Shown here: positions 51,644-64,000 of the stretch, in pieces
Numbering within the stretch: the first letter of the stretch is position 1
How the letters are laid out: each line of letters starts with the position of its first letter
Assembly: GCF_001039355.2 (NCBI RefSeq)
Contig: NW_019775702.1
Span: 342,697-406,696 of the forward strand
Length of the DNA: 64,000 bases
Direction: 5' to 3'
Origin: Lingula anatina
Lineage: Eukaryota; Brachiopoda; Lingulata; Lingulida; Lingulidae
Notes under the pieces: generated by a model
Seen by the model: only the letters and a program-made list of their open reading frames with translations
What the model was told of the DNA's origin: nothing
Database searches by the model: none
Position numbers and translations under genes: made by a program

Positions 51644-54600
51644 CGTACGAACGGCCAACTACCTGGGGGGAAATCAAAAATTTGATACCGTCTACTAGTA
51701 GTATTACGTAACCCGGACTGCGTCACGCTTTCCGACTGGTTTTCTATCACATTAAAATTGTTTTAACCACTAAAGCGGGACAGGCCTGCCGCACCGCTCA
51801 ATCTGATTAGGACCGAATCAAGCATGAAGTACCACGTGATTTGCGGTCACCCCCGGACTCGGTCGACCCCTACTTAACTTAAGTTTGTTTGATGACAAAA
51901 CATTCCAACTGTAGTTCGAGCAAAACGGATAAGCAAGAGGGAGTGGTCAGTTAGCGTCCTGCACGCCTAAGGCAGGGGTAGGAGAGTGCATCAGTCGTGG
52001 AACCCGCGCACTGGGCCGTGACTGCCATCTGCAACGCTCTGTGAACGCTTGCAGTAACTCGTATAAGAAACACGCTTACCAAACAACGCCGCATATACCT
52101 GCAAATACAATCTCCACTGCGATGTTTGAATGAAAACAGCTGAGTGACTAAAAATGTTTCTTAATTGCAACTATCCTGCTTATAAACTTATAACAATATG
52201 AAATTAGTAGATAAATGATAGTGGACGTAAAAAGGTACTTAGGACCTTAGTAAATCTAAATTGACAAAAATTAAGTATGTTTTTCTAGTATTAACTTCAG
52301 ACCTACATGCATGCGGGGGTGGCATGGTTTTCAATTTCATGTGTTGTTTGAATAAATGTGTGATCAATTCAGTAAGTAAACAAGCAGAATTAACAACTAG
52401 TGTAGGTGTTTCTATTTTTATATTACAAATCCGAAGGTCTTGTTCACATTTGAGTTACATACGATGAAAATTAATTGAATTTTTTCAAGAATGCCTGATC
52501 CATTAATTGTAATTTTGTAAGCATTTTGTCGAAATGGGATGATCGTTCTTTTACTTCGAATCATTTTCAACTGAAATATTTGATTCACTGATTCATTTGA
52601 TTGACTGACAATGTTTGAATGTTTAAAACGTTTTCTTTGAATAATAATAATGTAATCATAAAAATGGCATCTGTTTTTGTCAAAAATATCCACATATCTC
52701 TTCTGGTATTCAAATACACTCGACACTTAAATTTGGAAAATAAAACATGAATTCTATAAATCTTTGTTGAATTAAGCTGATAATAAAGATACTTGTCTTT
52801 TAGCTTACCCTTGAACTTTTCCTTTGCAATGTTCAGAAAGGTATACGAGTCCACAAAGTCAAACCAAACACGTGCCATCGCACCCACCTTCTCTTAGACA
52901 AGGAAGTGCAAATCCACCTGTTTTTATTGGATGAACTGGATCAATGAGATTAGCATTGGTTCACCCTAACTCTTACCAGATCTCTGCTGTCTTGATCACA
53001 TCTTGTAACCTGGTCCCCGCACACTTAATGCCACTAACTCAATTAACCTCTTTAAAGGTAAACAAAGGTAAAGTTTCAGTGCATCGCGCTGCTTTTTCCG
53101 GATGGGTACTCAGGCCATCAGTAGTTAGTTTTGCGTCATACAGTATACATTTCCTAAATGGTTTTTAAAATATCCCCCTTGTTTTAAGTTCCTGTAACCA
53201 ATCCCATCTGGTGTTCAAATTATTTTTAATTGGCAAATAAAAAACCATTCGCCAGGTTTTCAGTGTAACAGTGTCCTTCTCACATCTTTACTCTCGAATA
53301 TTTTTGTTCTACCATTATATTGCGATTGTGAACTGACAGAATTGTGTCTGCTGCGAAATCACACTTACTGCAATACTGCTACAACACTCAATAGATAGGT
53401 TTTTATACAAGTACTTAGGCAATTTTACGTTGAACAATTAACTAGCATGGGCTACTTTTATTATTCTCTTCCTTGTCTATGTCTATCTTTATTTATATAT
53501 TAGTTTATTCAACTGTACTAATAAGATGTAGACATATTTTCAATTCCAGTAAACATCACTCTGTACGAAGTTCTTTGAATTTTTTTGTTGAACCACTTGT
53601 TTTAAAATAAGCTAATACCATTGAATAACGCCAAAACATAGGAGTCCAAATCTTTCTGAAATGCACAAAGCTATAGACTGTTTTGTTATTATTATTATTA
53701 AATGTTGGTATCTACTGTAATTTGCAGTGACATGATCTGCGCCTTTTGCGCTTCTTCAGTATCGTAGTCCTTAGAATGGTGGGAATCATAATTTTTTTTA
53801 AAGAATATGCTGACACCCGTGTATATTTCAATTATCCAACCAGCCAAAAGTGTAATTAAAAACTATTGTGTTCTAATCATCGATTCGTTCAAAAATAAAT
53901 AAATTATTTAAATAAAGTTAATTTTAATCAGTTTTGATGAAGACGCATTTACTCCTTTTAATTGTTGTAAGTACTAAACGTAGATTGTGTTGGGGTACCT
54001 TTCGTCTTTATTCTAACGTTTCAAAATATAAGACGGTAATTTTTTTTAATTGGCGTCGCCGCTTGTTATTATCGCTCATTTCATTGTGCAGTTTTTTTCT
54101 GATCATTCATTTATTTGCCGTTATGTTTTTTGAAATTGAAAAACATTTTGGCAAGATAGGATAACTGAGTTATGATAGTGAAGCTAAACATAGACAAAAA
54201 GATAATTGCCACTTGCGAAAAAGCATTTGTTTTTATTTCACATTGCTTTCGTAACAACTTTGTACATTTCAATTTATTTCATATTTCAAGAACGTGCTAG
54301 CATACTTTTGAACCTATCCTTAAAGAACTGTCATCTCACCGATTGCTGACTGTGGAGCTGATATAAATAAATTTTAAGGGACTTGTTTATAAGTAACCCT
54401 TTCAATGTATTACATCATATCATAAACTTCTTCACAAAAATATCAAAAGCTAATTTAAGTTTATATAAATAAGGCGTTTGTAGAACGCTACCTGGTTTCA
54501 TATGTATGTATATATATATATTATAATTATATATATATATTTACAGATTATACGATTAAATGACTAGTACAACTGAAATTGTATTCCAAGCTTTAAAAGA

Positions 54601-55516
54601 TTTGCTTTATGTGTCTATTAGTAACTGTCCAGGTGAGATATAGACTTTTTTACCTCTACAGATATCTAACCAATATCCCTCAGTTTTTTCCATATTTTAT
54701 AGCTCGTTTAATTACAGTATATCACTATACTATACCCTAAACAAAAGAGGCAAAGACTTTCTCAAATGTACAAAAAGGAAAGGTTGTCAAAGGTTGTAAC
54801 TTAGACAACAGACCTTAGACTATTAATTTGAGTTTTTCTTTTCACTGACAGGCTCTAAAATGAAATAAACGAATTTGTTGCGTTAAAACAAAGGCTTTTC
54901 ATATTTGACTAACATTGCTGTTGTCAGATATTTGATTTTTAAAATGTCAAAACAGGGCCAATTGGAAAAACTAAAAAATAAAGTGATTGCATAGGGAGGC
55001 AGTTAATAGCGATTGTCAAAGAAGCTAACACAGAATCAAGGTCGGGCTCACCAGGTACCAAATACTGATTTACAGAACAGATTTATGTGCGGTCTTTGAA
55101 TTGAGAATAAGATGGATATGACATTGGTCTACATGCTGAAACATCAAAAATGGGATTATAACCTTTTTACAGCATTTCCCGCCAACAAATTGTCTACCTT
55201 TCTCTTGAAAGTTTTACCAATAATAGGCATCTGTATATGCTGATCAATAGCAAACATCCAACAAATACGCACTGTCTCGTCATTAAGTTAGACCAAAAAT
55301 GTAAAGGTAATCACATTAATATAGTAGTAGAAACTATGCTCGTTATAAATACTGTTTCAAGCATTTATCACAACCCTCCTTTTAACCTAGGTGAACATAG
55401 GTTCAAGTATACCTGGGTTGACCGTTCGTCGAAAAGTACACCCTGTTTGCTGTAACAAAATTGAGCGTACTAAAACCCTAGGATAAAACCCAAGGATCCT
55501 TAAGTGGTCATACATG

Positions 55517-55517
<1 letters not shown>

Positions 55518-55562
<45 letters not shown>
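55518..55562. repeat. (TA)n microsatellite
   Basis: About 22 TA repeats. Tyr-Ile open frames on both strands across it are artefacts. Confidence 0.92.
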
Positions 55563-55563
<1 letters not shown>

Positions 55564-55894
55564 TTGTCCTAAGACAGACTTGGGAAGTACAGCATTTGGC
55601 AACTCTGGATGTGGAAACTCAGAAAATCTGTTGCCATTGGTTTACACATTGCACTGTCATAAAGGGGTTTCAAGTAGCCATATAACGCACGATGTATACA
55701 CTATAGCGATAGATATCCATCGGAGCAGATTTTATTGAACAGGGCCTCATTTACGTGTGCTAGGGTTGCAAGAATGCGTAGACACACCAAACCTCATCTT
55801 CAAGTAATGGGATCTGTTTTCTATATATGATTATCTATTTGGGCTATGCGGAAAAAACAGCTGCATCTTTATCTTTACAATCGTTTGCCAATCT

Positions 55895-55955
55895 GCCAAA
55901 TGAAAGGTCAAATATCAAAGTTCATAACCGCGTCTATATCAAAGTGTTTTTCGAG
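55895..55955. repeat. Direct repeat copy 1 flanking last RSPO exon
   Basis: About 58 bases starting GCCAAATGAAAGGTCAAA and containing AACCGCGTCT and CAAAGTGTTTT. They recur at about 56563-56620 in the same orientation, bracketing the terminal coding exon (56113-56423). Confidence 0.7.
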
Positions 55956-56112
55956 CATCGGGTATGAAGGCGGCTCGCACAAATTCCATTTCATCAAATG
56001 CCTGATAGAAATCGCTGAAACATATTAAGACTTCCGCCTGTCACATGAGCATTCATAGGAAACATGAGCACCAATTAAATCAAATAACTGATCGAGATTT
56101 TATAATCTCTCG

Positions 56113-59100
56113 TCAAGTGGTTGGTCGTGGTATGTACATTGTCGAGTTGAAAGTGTTCGTGGTATTTTGCCAGACACTTTTTAAAGATTGTTCTCTTTCA
56201 CGAAGAAACTGTTTCCGCCTTCGCCTTTCTGCGCGTTCTCGGCGCCGTCTCTGTTCTCTCTCGCGTCTCTCTTTTTCCCGCCTTTGTCGCCTTCTGCACT
56301 TGAATCGATCGTCCCTACCTCTTTTCCGTTTCCTCTTTTTGTTTTTGTTTTTCCTTTTTCTCTTTTTACCAATATGATCCTTTGACTTTTCCTCTGAAGG
56401 TTCTGAACTGTTGCTGAGCAAATCTGCAATAAAGAAAACAAGAAAACCATGCATTAAAGAGAAATATGTTTAATGGTAAGTATATGATAAGCAAACAACT
56501 ATTCACAAAAATGTAATTTGGTATCAATTTTTCAAAAAAAGGATTTTTTTACCACAAGCTGCCAAATGAAAGGTCAAAGTTCAAAACCGCGTCTGTACCA
56601 AAGTGTTTTCCAAAACCACAATTAAAAACATGCTAATTGTTGATCATATACTAAAATATCTTCCTTTTGCTCACATACAATGCCCAATAAAACCACTCGT
56701 ATGAATTCACTAGTATTTCAATGTGAACTCTCCAGTATAGCCTATATTGTGTGATTTCCTCATTTCAACGGCATGATGTAACCAGTATCTGAAAACTGAT
56801 TTGCCAGATTTCCAGTTCGAATTCATCATTATAATTAAGGGACAGATTGCGTTCGAATGTACTCGGCCGTGTTACAAAGTAAACTGACTAAAGAAATGGA
56901 AATTAACTCACAAGTTTTAAAGCCTGGAGTGATTTAATGAAGAGGTTACGTCATAAATTGACCAGGATAATGAAATAAACTCACCAGTATTACAATGCCT
57001 CCTCTTCATTCGGCATTTTCGAGACTCCAGTAGTGCCTGGCAAGGCACGCCATTGATAGGTAGCTGTAAGATTTCTCGTGACCGACTTTCTGTGCCGTAT
57101 TTGTATCCACACGTCTGTTCTTTCTTCATGCAGGTGCCCCAGCTACCCCAAGGTCCCACCATACAATCAACTGAAACAGTACGCAGATTGTTTATAAATT
57201 TCGTATTCCTCGCGATAAGACGTTTTATTTTTCTCCATGAGTCAAAGACATATTTTTTTATCAATTTATACGACGTTAACCGTAAAATGAATCAATCCAA
57301 TAAAACCAATTATCTTAGTGCTTCGTACCACCTGCATTAACAATATAACCATTTTAGCAGATCAACCAAAGAGATTAAAAAAATATGCCCAACCTTTTTA
57401 TATTAAGATATAAAGGTTATGGAATATAAAATTGACGTTCATGAGTTGTTGTTTGGGAGAATCAAAGTTTAGTAGGACACTAGCCCACAGTAGTGGGTAC
57501 CAAGAATATTAGGTTAAATTTATAAGTAATAGAATGGTACTCACTACTTTCTAAACATTCCTTAGAATAATTAGCGTAGTGAAGTCCGTTTGGACAGCTC
57601 TCCAGACACTGCCCTCTGTACGCGATGTACGGCGCTCGGCACGATGTACAGTAATGGCGGTTGAAACAACTATCACAGTTTTCTATTTTGCATCCTGAAA
57701 ACAACAAGAAAAAATCGCACTTTGAAGATAAAGCATTAAAAGATTGAAAAACGTCGTTTCATGAAGTGCATTTTAAACCAATGGAATTATGGACTGTACA
57801 TTCTAATTGTGTTGGTTCTTCCTTTATGGTTTTATTTGTATCAATAGTATTTTGTACCTCTGAAATATCTTACTTCGAAAAAAGTAAAAACTATCCCGCA
57901 CTGTGAAAAGCTAGCTTTATTTTAAACAATGATACTCACTGTGGCATTGACTTAGTGACCGTGTCCGCACCCCATAGTACCCGTTTGGACACGCGTGGAC
58001 GCAGACCCCCGTCTGCCGCATGCCGTTACGCTGAAGGAGCATGAACATCTTTGGTCGGCACGTAACACAACCGTTGACCGCCGAACAGCTAGTGCACCCG
58101 TGTGGACACAGGGGGTAAACGCCTTTGATTGCTGGAAATAATTGGTTATAGAATTTTATCTAGTTTGTTCTACATGGTTATGTATAAGATAATGGCAAGC
58201 AAAGATATGTATAAAAAAGAACGATTGACAAAAATAGGATTTTTAGTTACATCAACATTCGTAAACCAAACACAAATGTGTTTCTTAATAACAAATCGAG
58301 GGCTGTTTCTACTTTTTGCCTAGGTTCTGCTTCTTTCACACGGTATTTTAATGCTGTAACTGTGTATACGCAGTGTTTTCTGTGGATTACCACTTCCATA
58401 TATTCTGCCATCCCAACAGTTGTTCTTCTTGCATTGGGCAGTGTTAGGCATAATTACGCAATGATTTGCGCCATTTGAACCTCATTGTAACATGATTTTT
58501 TCAATTACTATGCTGCTGTAAACTCTTGTTTTAACGTTTTTGTTTCGTGTGGTAAAATGCCGCGAGGTACCAGAGGCTACTTTTTATAAGCAAAACATCG
58601 ACACAAAAACGGCCATTCTAAACAAAACCTCAATGCTTCCATTTCAACTTCTTGCCGTGCTAATCCATTTTATTCTAACGCATTCGCTTCCACTCAATGA
58701 TTTATACTGAGTTGAATGCGTGGTTTAACGGTCCGTTATTGTATCGTGTTACTTGTCATTTTATTATAATCTACTGTCGAGTTTCAAAATACATCTTTTC
58801 TTCGACATCATTGGTTGAGAAGTGGTGCGTCATTCGAAAAAAGCCTCCTGTCTTATTAGAATAACAGTCGGCTTACCAAGCACTGAAAAACTTATAACTG
58901 AAATTTTATACCAGATATTACTGTAGATCAGCCAACCGAATCGAAGGTATGGAATAAATTGATATCGTCACCTGGCATAAACATCCCCTAGACATCTAAT
59001 CATCGAGAGGCAACCTGCTTTAAGAATCAAAATAACGCAGGCGCCTTCGCCTGAACTTCATAAAAGTTATGATCAACCGCCTTTAAATTTACTTTACATC

Positions 59101-61209
59101 ATTTTTCGTTATGTCTTCTATGAAAGTAGCAATCATGTCGATATCAGCTTTCCTTTACATAACCACTTCAAAAAGTCTTTTCAAAACAACCCGGTGACCG
59201 ACAGTCTAAAAAAACATGCAAATATTTGTTCACGAGCTCGGCAGCTCGTGACAAAATAATTGAATCTTTCTCAATGTGTGTTGTAAAAAGGTGCTTTTTA
59301 CATAAGAGTGTCTATGAAGGGGTATATGTATTAACGTACCCCTGGCATATATCTATACTGCTAGAAGAAGGTTGGTCAGTAAGAAGCGCCATTTTTGCCA
59401 ATAGTCCTTTGTTGATGAATTTGATGTTTTTCGATATTTCCTCCCTCCCCTTTATAATCTCGGCCAAAGAACCCAGACCAAATATGACTTACAAGCTGAT
59501 CTCATTATTTGTTAAGGTAAAGTGCATAACATCTACTTTAATACAGTTCTCTTGAAGTCAGTTATAGTTTGTTTAAGGTCTTCATAGTGTACAGAGGTGC
59601 TGTCAGAGGTAATGACACAATGGCAGCATTCATTACCTCCCCCCCTCTGATTCATTTGATTTTTTTCCGCCAAGCCTAAGAATATCTTTTGTAGCAAAAG
59701 ATCGTCGACCTTAGTTTAACGAACAAGTAGCCGATGGCTCAGATTAGACTTAAAGGTTGACCCTAGAATAAAGCCGAGAAGAAACGCCTGAAACAAGTCA
59801 TTGTACAAGGTGGAATTGCCTTAGGCAATATGGTTCCGATTTCTGTTGGCATTGTAGCAAATTACTGCCCAAACAACGTCAGTCAGAGGTTGTCTTTTAT
59901 GTTATAGTTTAGACGTAATGTTATTATACCTGTGTTGTAACTGCGTTTGCAACACAAACACTTCGTTTCAACATTTTCTACCATTGCTTTCACACCCGGT
60001 GACATATTACCTAGACAGAACTGATCATCGTTCTAACGGTACTTCCAATACAATGATAAAAAAACGTTATTGCGTTCGCATTTCCAGAGTAAAAAGTAAT
60101 AATAAGCACGCCGTACGCGTATGTTACAAATGCTTCAATGGGAACTAAACATTTGTTCAATAACTATCTAATAGGTACCATGTCAACCTTCAACCAAATC
60201 TTCAACCTTTAAATAACTGAAGAACCCGACTGCCAAAGGTAACAATTAATGGTATATTCTGGCAATTACGTAATAAAATAACCTCAGGGCAGATTAGATT
60301 GAAAATGCTGGATTCTGGGTGTATACGATTAACTGAATCATGTCCAGTATCACCCTGTAATAGACTTCAGTTAGCTTTGCCTATAAAATCTGGCTACCAT
60401 ATCAAATAAAAGATAAACGTGCGGTGTAACGTGGCGCATGTGAAAGTTAGCTAACATTTCTGGTCGGAACCTTGTCCAATACACCGCCTTATACACAGTT
60501 AATGAAAAGTAGAGTCAAAACAACTGGCCTCTACAGCCACCATGGACTAAGACCGTTTTTAGAAAAAACTTTGAAAAGCCGAATAGGTTATCTCACCCTA
60601 CGAGTCAAAACATAACATCGCTTCTTCCTTAAAGTCAAGACAGGGTTTTCCCTAAATATGATACATGAAAAGCAATTTTGGCCGCAATTCTGTTTGTCAA
60701 TTCATTTTATCTAGAATTACTTGCCCTGTAAATTCCTGAAATAAGGAGAACGATCATGTATAAATCTCATTGTAGAATTAACATTAACCCTAATAAACTG
60801 GCCAACGGAAATACTGCGTAACTGAGATGATAAAACACATTAGAAACCGTAGTTAAACTTTATTTTAAGGATAAACCAATGTGAAGATTATAATTATCAC
60901 TACCATTGGCCACATATTCAGATTTCTAAATGAACGCGTGCTCGACAAAATCGACGCACGTTAATCAGTTTTCATAAAGCACGTAACGTACCCGAACTCT
61001 GCTTTATAAAATACCTAAACAGTGATTTGTGTATAGGATTTTCTCCCTAATGTTAATACTACCTCTCGATATTCGCTGCACCCTTCCCTAACATCAACTT
61101 TGCAGAACGAGCTTTTTTCAATAATCATTTTAATTTCAATATTTTCCAGCAGTTCAAACAGAAATTATCTGTGTTCTTTTACATCAAGGCTTTTTCAGCG
61201 TTCACGTCA

Positions 61210-61258
<49 letters not shown>

Positions 61259-62835
61259 TTAAGGGATTTAGACAAAAATTGTATTCTAAAAATCAAGTTT
61301 TTAAAGAATAATTAAATTTGGACAATTTTTGATCTTACTGATACAAAAAAATACGAGACAATTCAAAATATGTAGAAAATTATTCAGGGTTCATATACAA
61401 GGGAAAACGGAGCAGGTCATTCAAAGCGTCAAACGTTTCGAATATGCCAATTTATTCTTCAAACAAACGGTAGTCAAAAGTAACTTTTCCACATGGCCTT
61501 CTTTTTACAGCCTGCTCTTTGCAATCCACTTAAATGTGTATGTTTCTCAAGTAGGTTAGAACGTAAGGATGTCAAGACATTCTAAGTGGCTCGGCGTTTG
61601 TTTCAAGAATCTTAAGTTATTGTTGAATCACAATCACACCTTAAAATAACATCTGCACTGATATGACTGGGAGTTGAAACCATTCCCGCACCCAACAGTC
61701 TGTGCGTGTGTGTTCGCAACGCGCGCGCCTTGGCCTGACCAGACAATAAAAGTAGATAAGTTCATATTTCAAAGTTTCCGATACTGTTTTATTGTTTTTT
61801 GTTTGTTTTAGCACGGCGTGCACTATTCACTATATGTTGCGCCTAATCCAACAAGAGATGCAAAGGCCAGGGTAAGCGTGGCAAAATACCAAACCCTTGA
61901 GGCAAGTTTGGGTGGAAACACATTAGAGGAAGCTGTCTTTAGAATAACACTAAGAGCTCAGCAGCGTGTGCTCCAATTTTTCAATAAAACCAAGTAGAAC
62001 TTTTGATATTGAAACACGCGGAAAAGACATTTCATAAGTTTTAGACATTCCTGGTGTAAGTGAAGTACTTTGAGCGTTCATATTGGTGGGAGTTCTAATA
62101 TTTCAGAAATGTTCTCATCAGTGCCAGAACCAATCTTAGACTGATAAAATTCCCTGAGACTCCTTGAACAGGTGTGCGCACAGATCCGAGTCTCCGCAAT
62201 AATAAAACATATCATTTGAACCGCAATTATCTTTCTGGCAGTGAACGGACCACGTCGTTTTTGTGCAGTCAGCCTTGATATCCGTATATGCTTATATTTA
62301 CTGTACAAAAATTAAAAGCAATAAGACACCATATTTTTGCTACAAAAAGGATAAATGGATGTGCTATCGAAAATAAAAAGTTTAGAATATATTCTTCTGT
62401 TTCAAGTAAAGATAACATAATTGCTTATTTTCTATTAAAATATGCCTAAACCAATTTAATATTTGTCCCCAAAATAAGGAAACAATAAAAGAATATAAGA
62501 TTCTAATCGTAACCTCTTAGCCAGATATTTCAAAAGGAGAAATATGATTATGCATAATTAAAAAGTCATAAAAACATGAAAGGTGAAACTTCTATCCTTG
62601 CTGATGGTTTAGCCTAATGAAGACATGAACCAGCAGTTAGAGTAATAAACCCGTTATTTGTTAAAACATCGTACCCACCCTTCTCGTCGTCTGTGTCTAC
62701 CGTCTCCAGGGTGGGGCCTAGGACCCCGGGGGTGGTGGGCTGGCCTGACCGCTCATGGAGCAACATCAGTGATCCCAACAAACAAATCAGTAATTGCTGA
62801 CACCACAGTTGAACACTTGCACTACGAATCAACAT
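56113..62835 (-). CDS. RSPO: R-spondin, Wnt-potentiating secreted ligand
   Basis: Five coding exons in transcription order: 62679-62835, 57940-58131, 57545-57694, 56985-57170, 56113-56423. Phases agree, giving 331 residues. R-spondins bind LGR4-6 and the ligases ZNRF3/RNF43, removing the latter and raising Wnt receptor levels. Exon 1 has a signal peptide core (QQLLICLLGSLMLL). Exon 2 is furin-like repeat 1, with KMFMLLQRNGMRQTGVCVHA; it keeps the Arg and Gln (RNxxRQ) that contact ZNRF3/RNF43 in human RSPO1. Exon 3 is furin-like repeat 2 (CKIENCDSCFNRHYCTSC); of the two LGR-contact Phe residues I recall, the first is kept and the second is Tyr. Exon 4 is the thrombospondin type 1 repeat (VGPWGSWGTCMKKEQTCGY). 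Exon 5 is a long Arg/Lys tail for heparan sulfate binding. Intron 1 is about 4.5 kb. Which vertebrate paralogue is closest cannot be told. Confidence 0.96.
56563..56620. repeat. Direct repeat copy 2 flanking last RSPO exon
   Basis: Second copy of the 55895-55955 repeat, in RSPO intron 4, about 665 bp away. It differs by several substitutions and a short deletion. Confidence 0.7.
58132..62678. other. RSPO intron 1
   Basis: A 4.5-kb first intron with no recognised exon on either strand. It holds an (AAT)n microsatellite at about 61211-61259 and otherwise unremarkable sequence. Long first introns of developmental ligand genes often hold enhancers; no specific element can be pointed to here. Confidence 0.6.
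61211..61259. repeat. (AAT)n microsatellite
   Basis: About 16 AAT repeats in RSPO intron 1. A poly-Ile open frame across it is an artefact. Confidence 0.92.
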
Positions 62836-64000
62836 GGTATGCCCGAGAAAACATCAGAATCACTCTGAGCCGAGTCCTGAACATATGCACTCTGTTTCAT
62901 CATCGTCTACGTATCGAATCAGAGAAAATACTGCAGACGTCCGCCGTCAAACGCAACGGTAGTAAAGATAGAAACGAAAACCTATTTTGTAATTTTTAAC
63001 TTCCCCCGGATTTTCACAGTTCATTAATTAAGGATTGGCTGAGAAATTTGATGAAACAAATGCGGTTTTGCTGAGTTGCATTCCCATCACCCGCGGGGTT
63101 CCTACGACACCGCATCAGTTGCTAAGACAACGGACGAATAGATCTCTGCGTGGTTTTGCGTGACTGAAGATAATACTGGTCGCGCTGACCGGAACGCCGA
63201 TTGACAATGCTTTGCCAACAAATGGTTTCAGAAATGTATGCGGCGTATATCTACCAGGAGCAGATTTCTAGAAAATGTAAGTGACGTCAGCTAGGTTCTT
63301 CTCCAGACTTTTCGAAGCAGGGTCAGAGGTCATAAAGAGACAGTGCCACTTGAGGGAAACTTTTGCAGCGACCGGGAACTTGAACGGGGAGCAATTAGAA
63401 AACGTTCATTAGACCAATTTCCATCAAAATAGACGACCTGATTACAAAATAATGCCAAGAAAGTGGATCTGGCAGGCGTTCCCGACAAAAGATTAATGGC
63501 AAGTGAAGTTGAAAGTGAAAGACGGGTTGTGAGCAAAGAGAACTGTAACAATGCGAGGGACAAGTGTTCTTACTGTGAAAATGGTGCAATTATAATCCGG
63601 TGCTAAGTGGCACGACGGCTTTATTGGCCGCACTGTTTGAGATCTTTAGCTAATTTGATGAATCTCTTCCCTCACTGGGGTTGTCAGTTGATTGCTGCAG
63701 TGCGTTGCATTGGGGAGCGATGGAGGAGGAGACTTGCTCCTAGGTATGGTGCAACATCATATTAGAGAAAAAGACGAAATGATTTGATAGAACAAATAAT
63801 AAATCAGATCAAAAACTTATCGGGGGTAAAAAAAAGAGTCTCGTATTTCACTCCACTCTGTCTGCTTTCGGTATAATTTTGGCAGAGCAATACGTCTGGA
63901 ATGTTGACCGTGAACTGCACGCGCACAAGGCGGTGCTCTGTTTACTTTAAAAGAAGAGTGTTTACGTATCAAATGAAAACTTTCAAACACTTGATAAAGA
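62836..64000. promoter_or_regulatory. RSPO upstream region with CRE
   Basis: Contains the RSPO promoter on the minus strand. A perfect CRE, TGACGTCA, lies at 63282-63289, about 450 bp from the RSPO ATG and overlapping the donor of a possible plus-strand exon. CpG is frequent compared with the flanking intron. No TATA box is evident. Confidence 0.4.
63207..63276 (+). CDS. Possible first exon of a divergent gene
   Basis: A plus-strand ATG opens 23 codons plus one base to a perfect donor (AAAAT|GTAAGT). The product begins MLCQQMVSEMYAAYIYQEQ and I do not recognise it. Its position about 370 bp from the R-spondin ATG in divergent orientation suits a neighbouring gene continuing beyond the window. 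Short exons with a good donor arise by chance, so this is weak. Confidence 0.28.

Larger units (their letters stand above)
51660..56112. other. Intergenic, no firm gene; microsatellites
   Basis: Between candidate gene A and R-spondin. A plus-strand ATG at 53937 opens a hydrophobic run of ten codons to a GTAAGT donor (53967), too short to call. A minus-strand ATG at 52878 gives 23 codons to a GTAAGC donor, phase-compatible with exon 2 of gene A, but lacks a signal peptide. AT-rich palindromic sequence lies near 54500-54540 and a long (TA)n at 55518-55562. Confidence 0.45.

Noticed and set aside
52809-52878. Alternative first exon for gene A (MARVWFDFVDSYTF...)
   Set aside because: It is phase-compatible but lacks a signal peptide, and the exon at 51431-51557 fits better with a TATA box and secretion signal.
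53937-53966. Short hydrophobic frame MKTHLLLLIV ending at a GTAAGT donor, plus strand
   Set aside because: Ten codons and a donor are too little evidence, and no matching downstream exon was found.
56045-56385. Plus-strand frames rich in Phe, Leu, Ser and Arg
   Set aside because: They are antisense shadows of the Arg/Lys-rich R-spondin tail.
61100-61315. Poly-isoleucine frame
   Set aside because: It is the (AAT)n microsatellite read in one frame.
62658-62999. Plus-strand 113-codon frame over the R-spondin first exon
   Set aside because: It is antisense to a recognised signal-peptide exon with no family resemblance.

Overview
This is a eukaryotic nuclear genome window with many introns, AT-rich and dense in repeats. 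Genes have phase-matched GT-AG introns of about 0.1-5 kb, long non-coding stretches and many short inverted-repeat elements. The gene set (harmonin, SKP1, FGFR1OP2, TM7SF3, RNA ligase RLIG1, a voltage- and cyclic-nucleotide-gated sperm-type Na+/H+ exchanger, R-spondin) fits a bilaterian animal. A marine invertebrate, lophotrochozoan or invertebrate deuterostome, is my best guess, but the sequence does not fix the phylum. All gene models were built by hand: splice sites were read, exon phases checked, and products compared with family sequences remembered from training. No search was run.

Layout. 56-4482 (+): 3' end of harmonin (USH1C) with its third PDZ domain; the last intron holds a minisatellite interrupted by a small inverted-repeat element. 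6888-9899 (-): complete SKP1 in four coding exons, with a probable 5' non-coding exon and CRE-containing promoter near 10.9 kb. SKP1 exon 1 and promoter lie between two arms of a large inverted repeat (8047-9505 and 12322-14700). 15467-16486 (+): FGFR1OP2/SIKE-family coiled-coil protein. 18714-23387 (-): complete TM7SF3, tail-to-tail with FGFR1OP2. 23973-27283 (+): complete RLIG1 (C12orf29-type 5'-3' RNA ligase), head-to-head with TM7SF3. 27824-40854 (-): SLC9C sperm-type Na+/H+ exchanger in about 25 exons, with exchanger, voltage-sensor and cyclic-nucleotide-binding parts.

41-56 kb has few genes but several terminal-inverted-repeat elements. It also holds two candidate small secreted-precursor genes on the minus strand (50825-51557 and 43940-47397). 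Each has a TATA-like box, a signal peptide and a phase-1 intron; the first ends in a dibasic-processed candidate peptide with a two-cysteine ring. I could not place either in a known family, and they are the most likely undescribed genes here.

56113-62835 (-): complete R-spondin gene in five coding exons (signal peptide, two furin-like repeats, thrombospondin type 1 repeat, basic tail). A possible divergent first exon lies upstream at 63207-63276 (+).

The genes are not one pathway. The clearest links are positional: the FGFR1OP2/TM7SF3 convergent pair, which I recall is also adjacent on human 12p11, and the TM7SF3/RLIG1 head-to-head pair about 0.6 kb apart.
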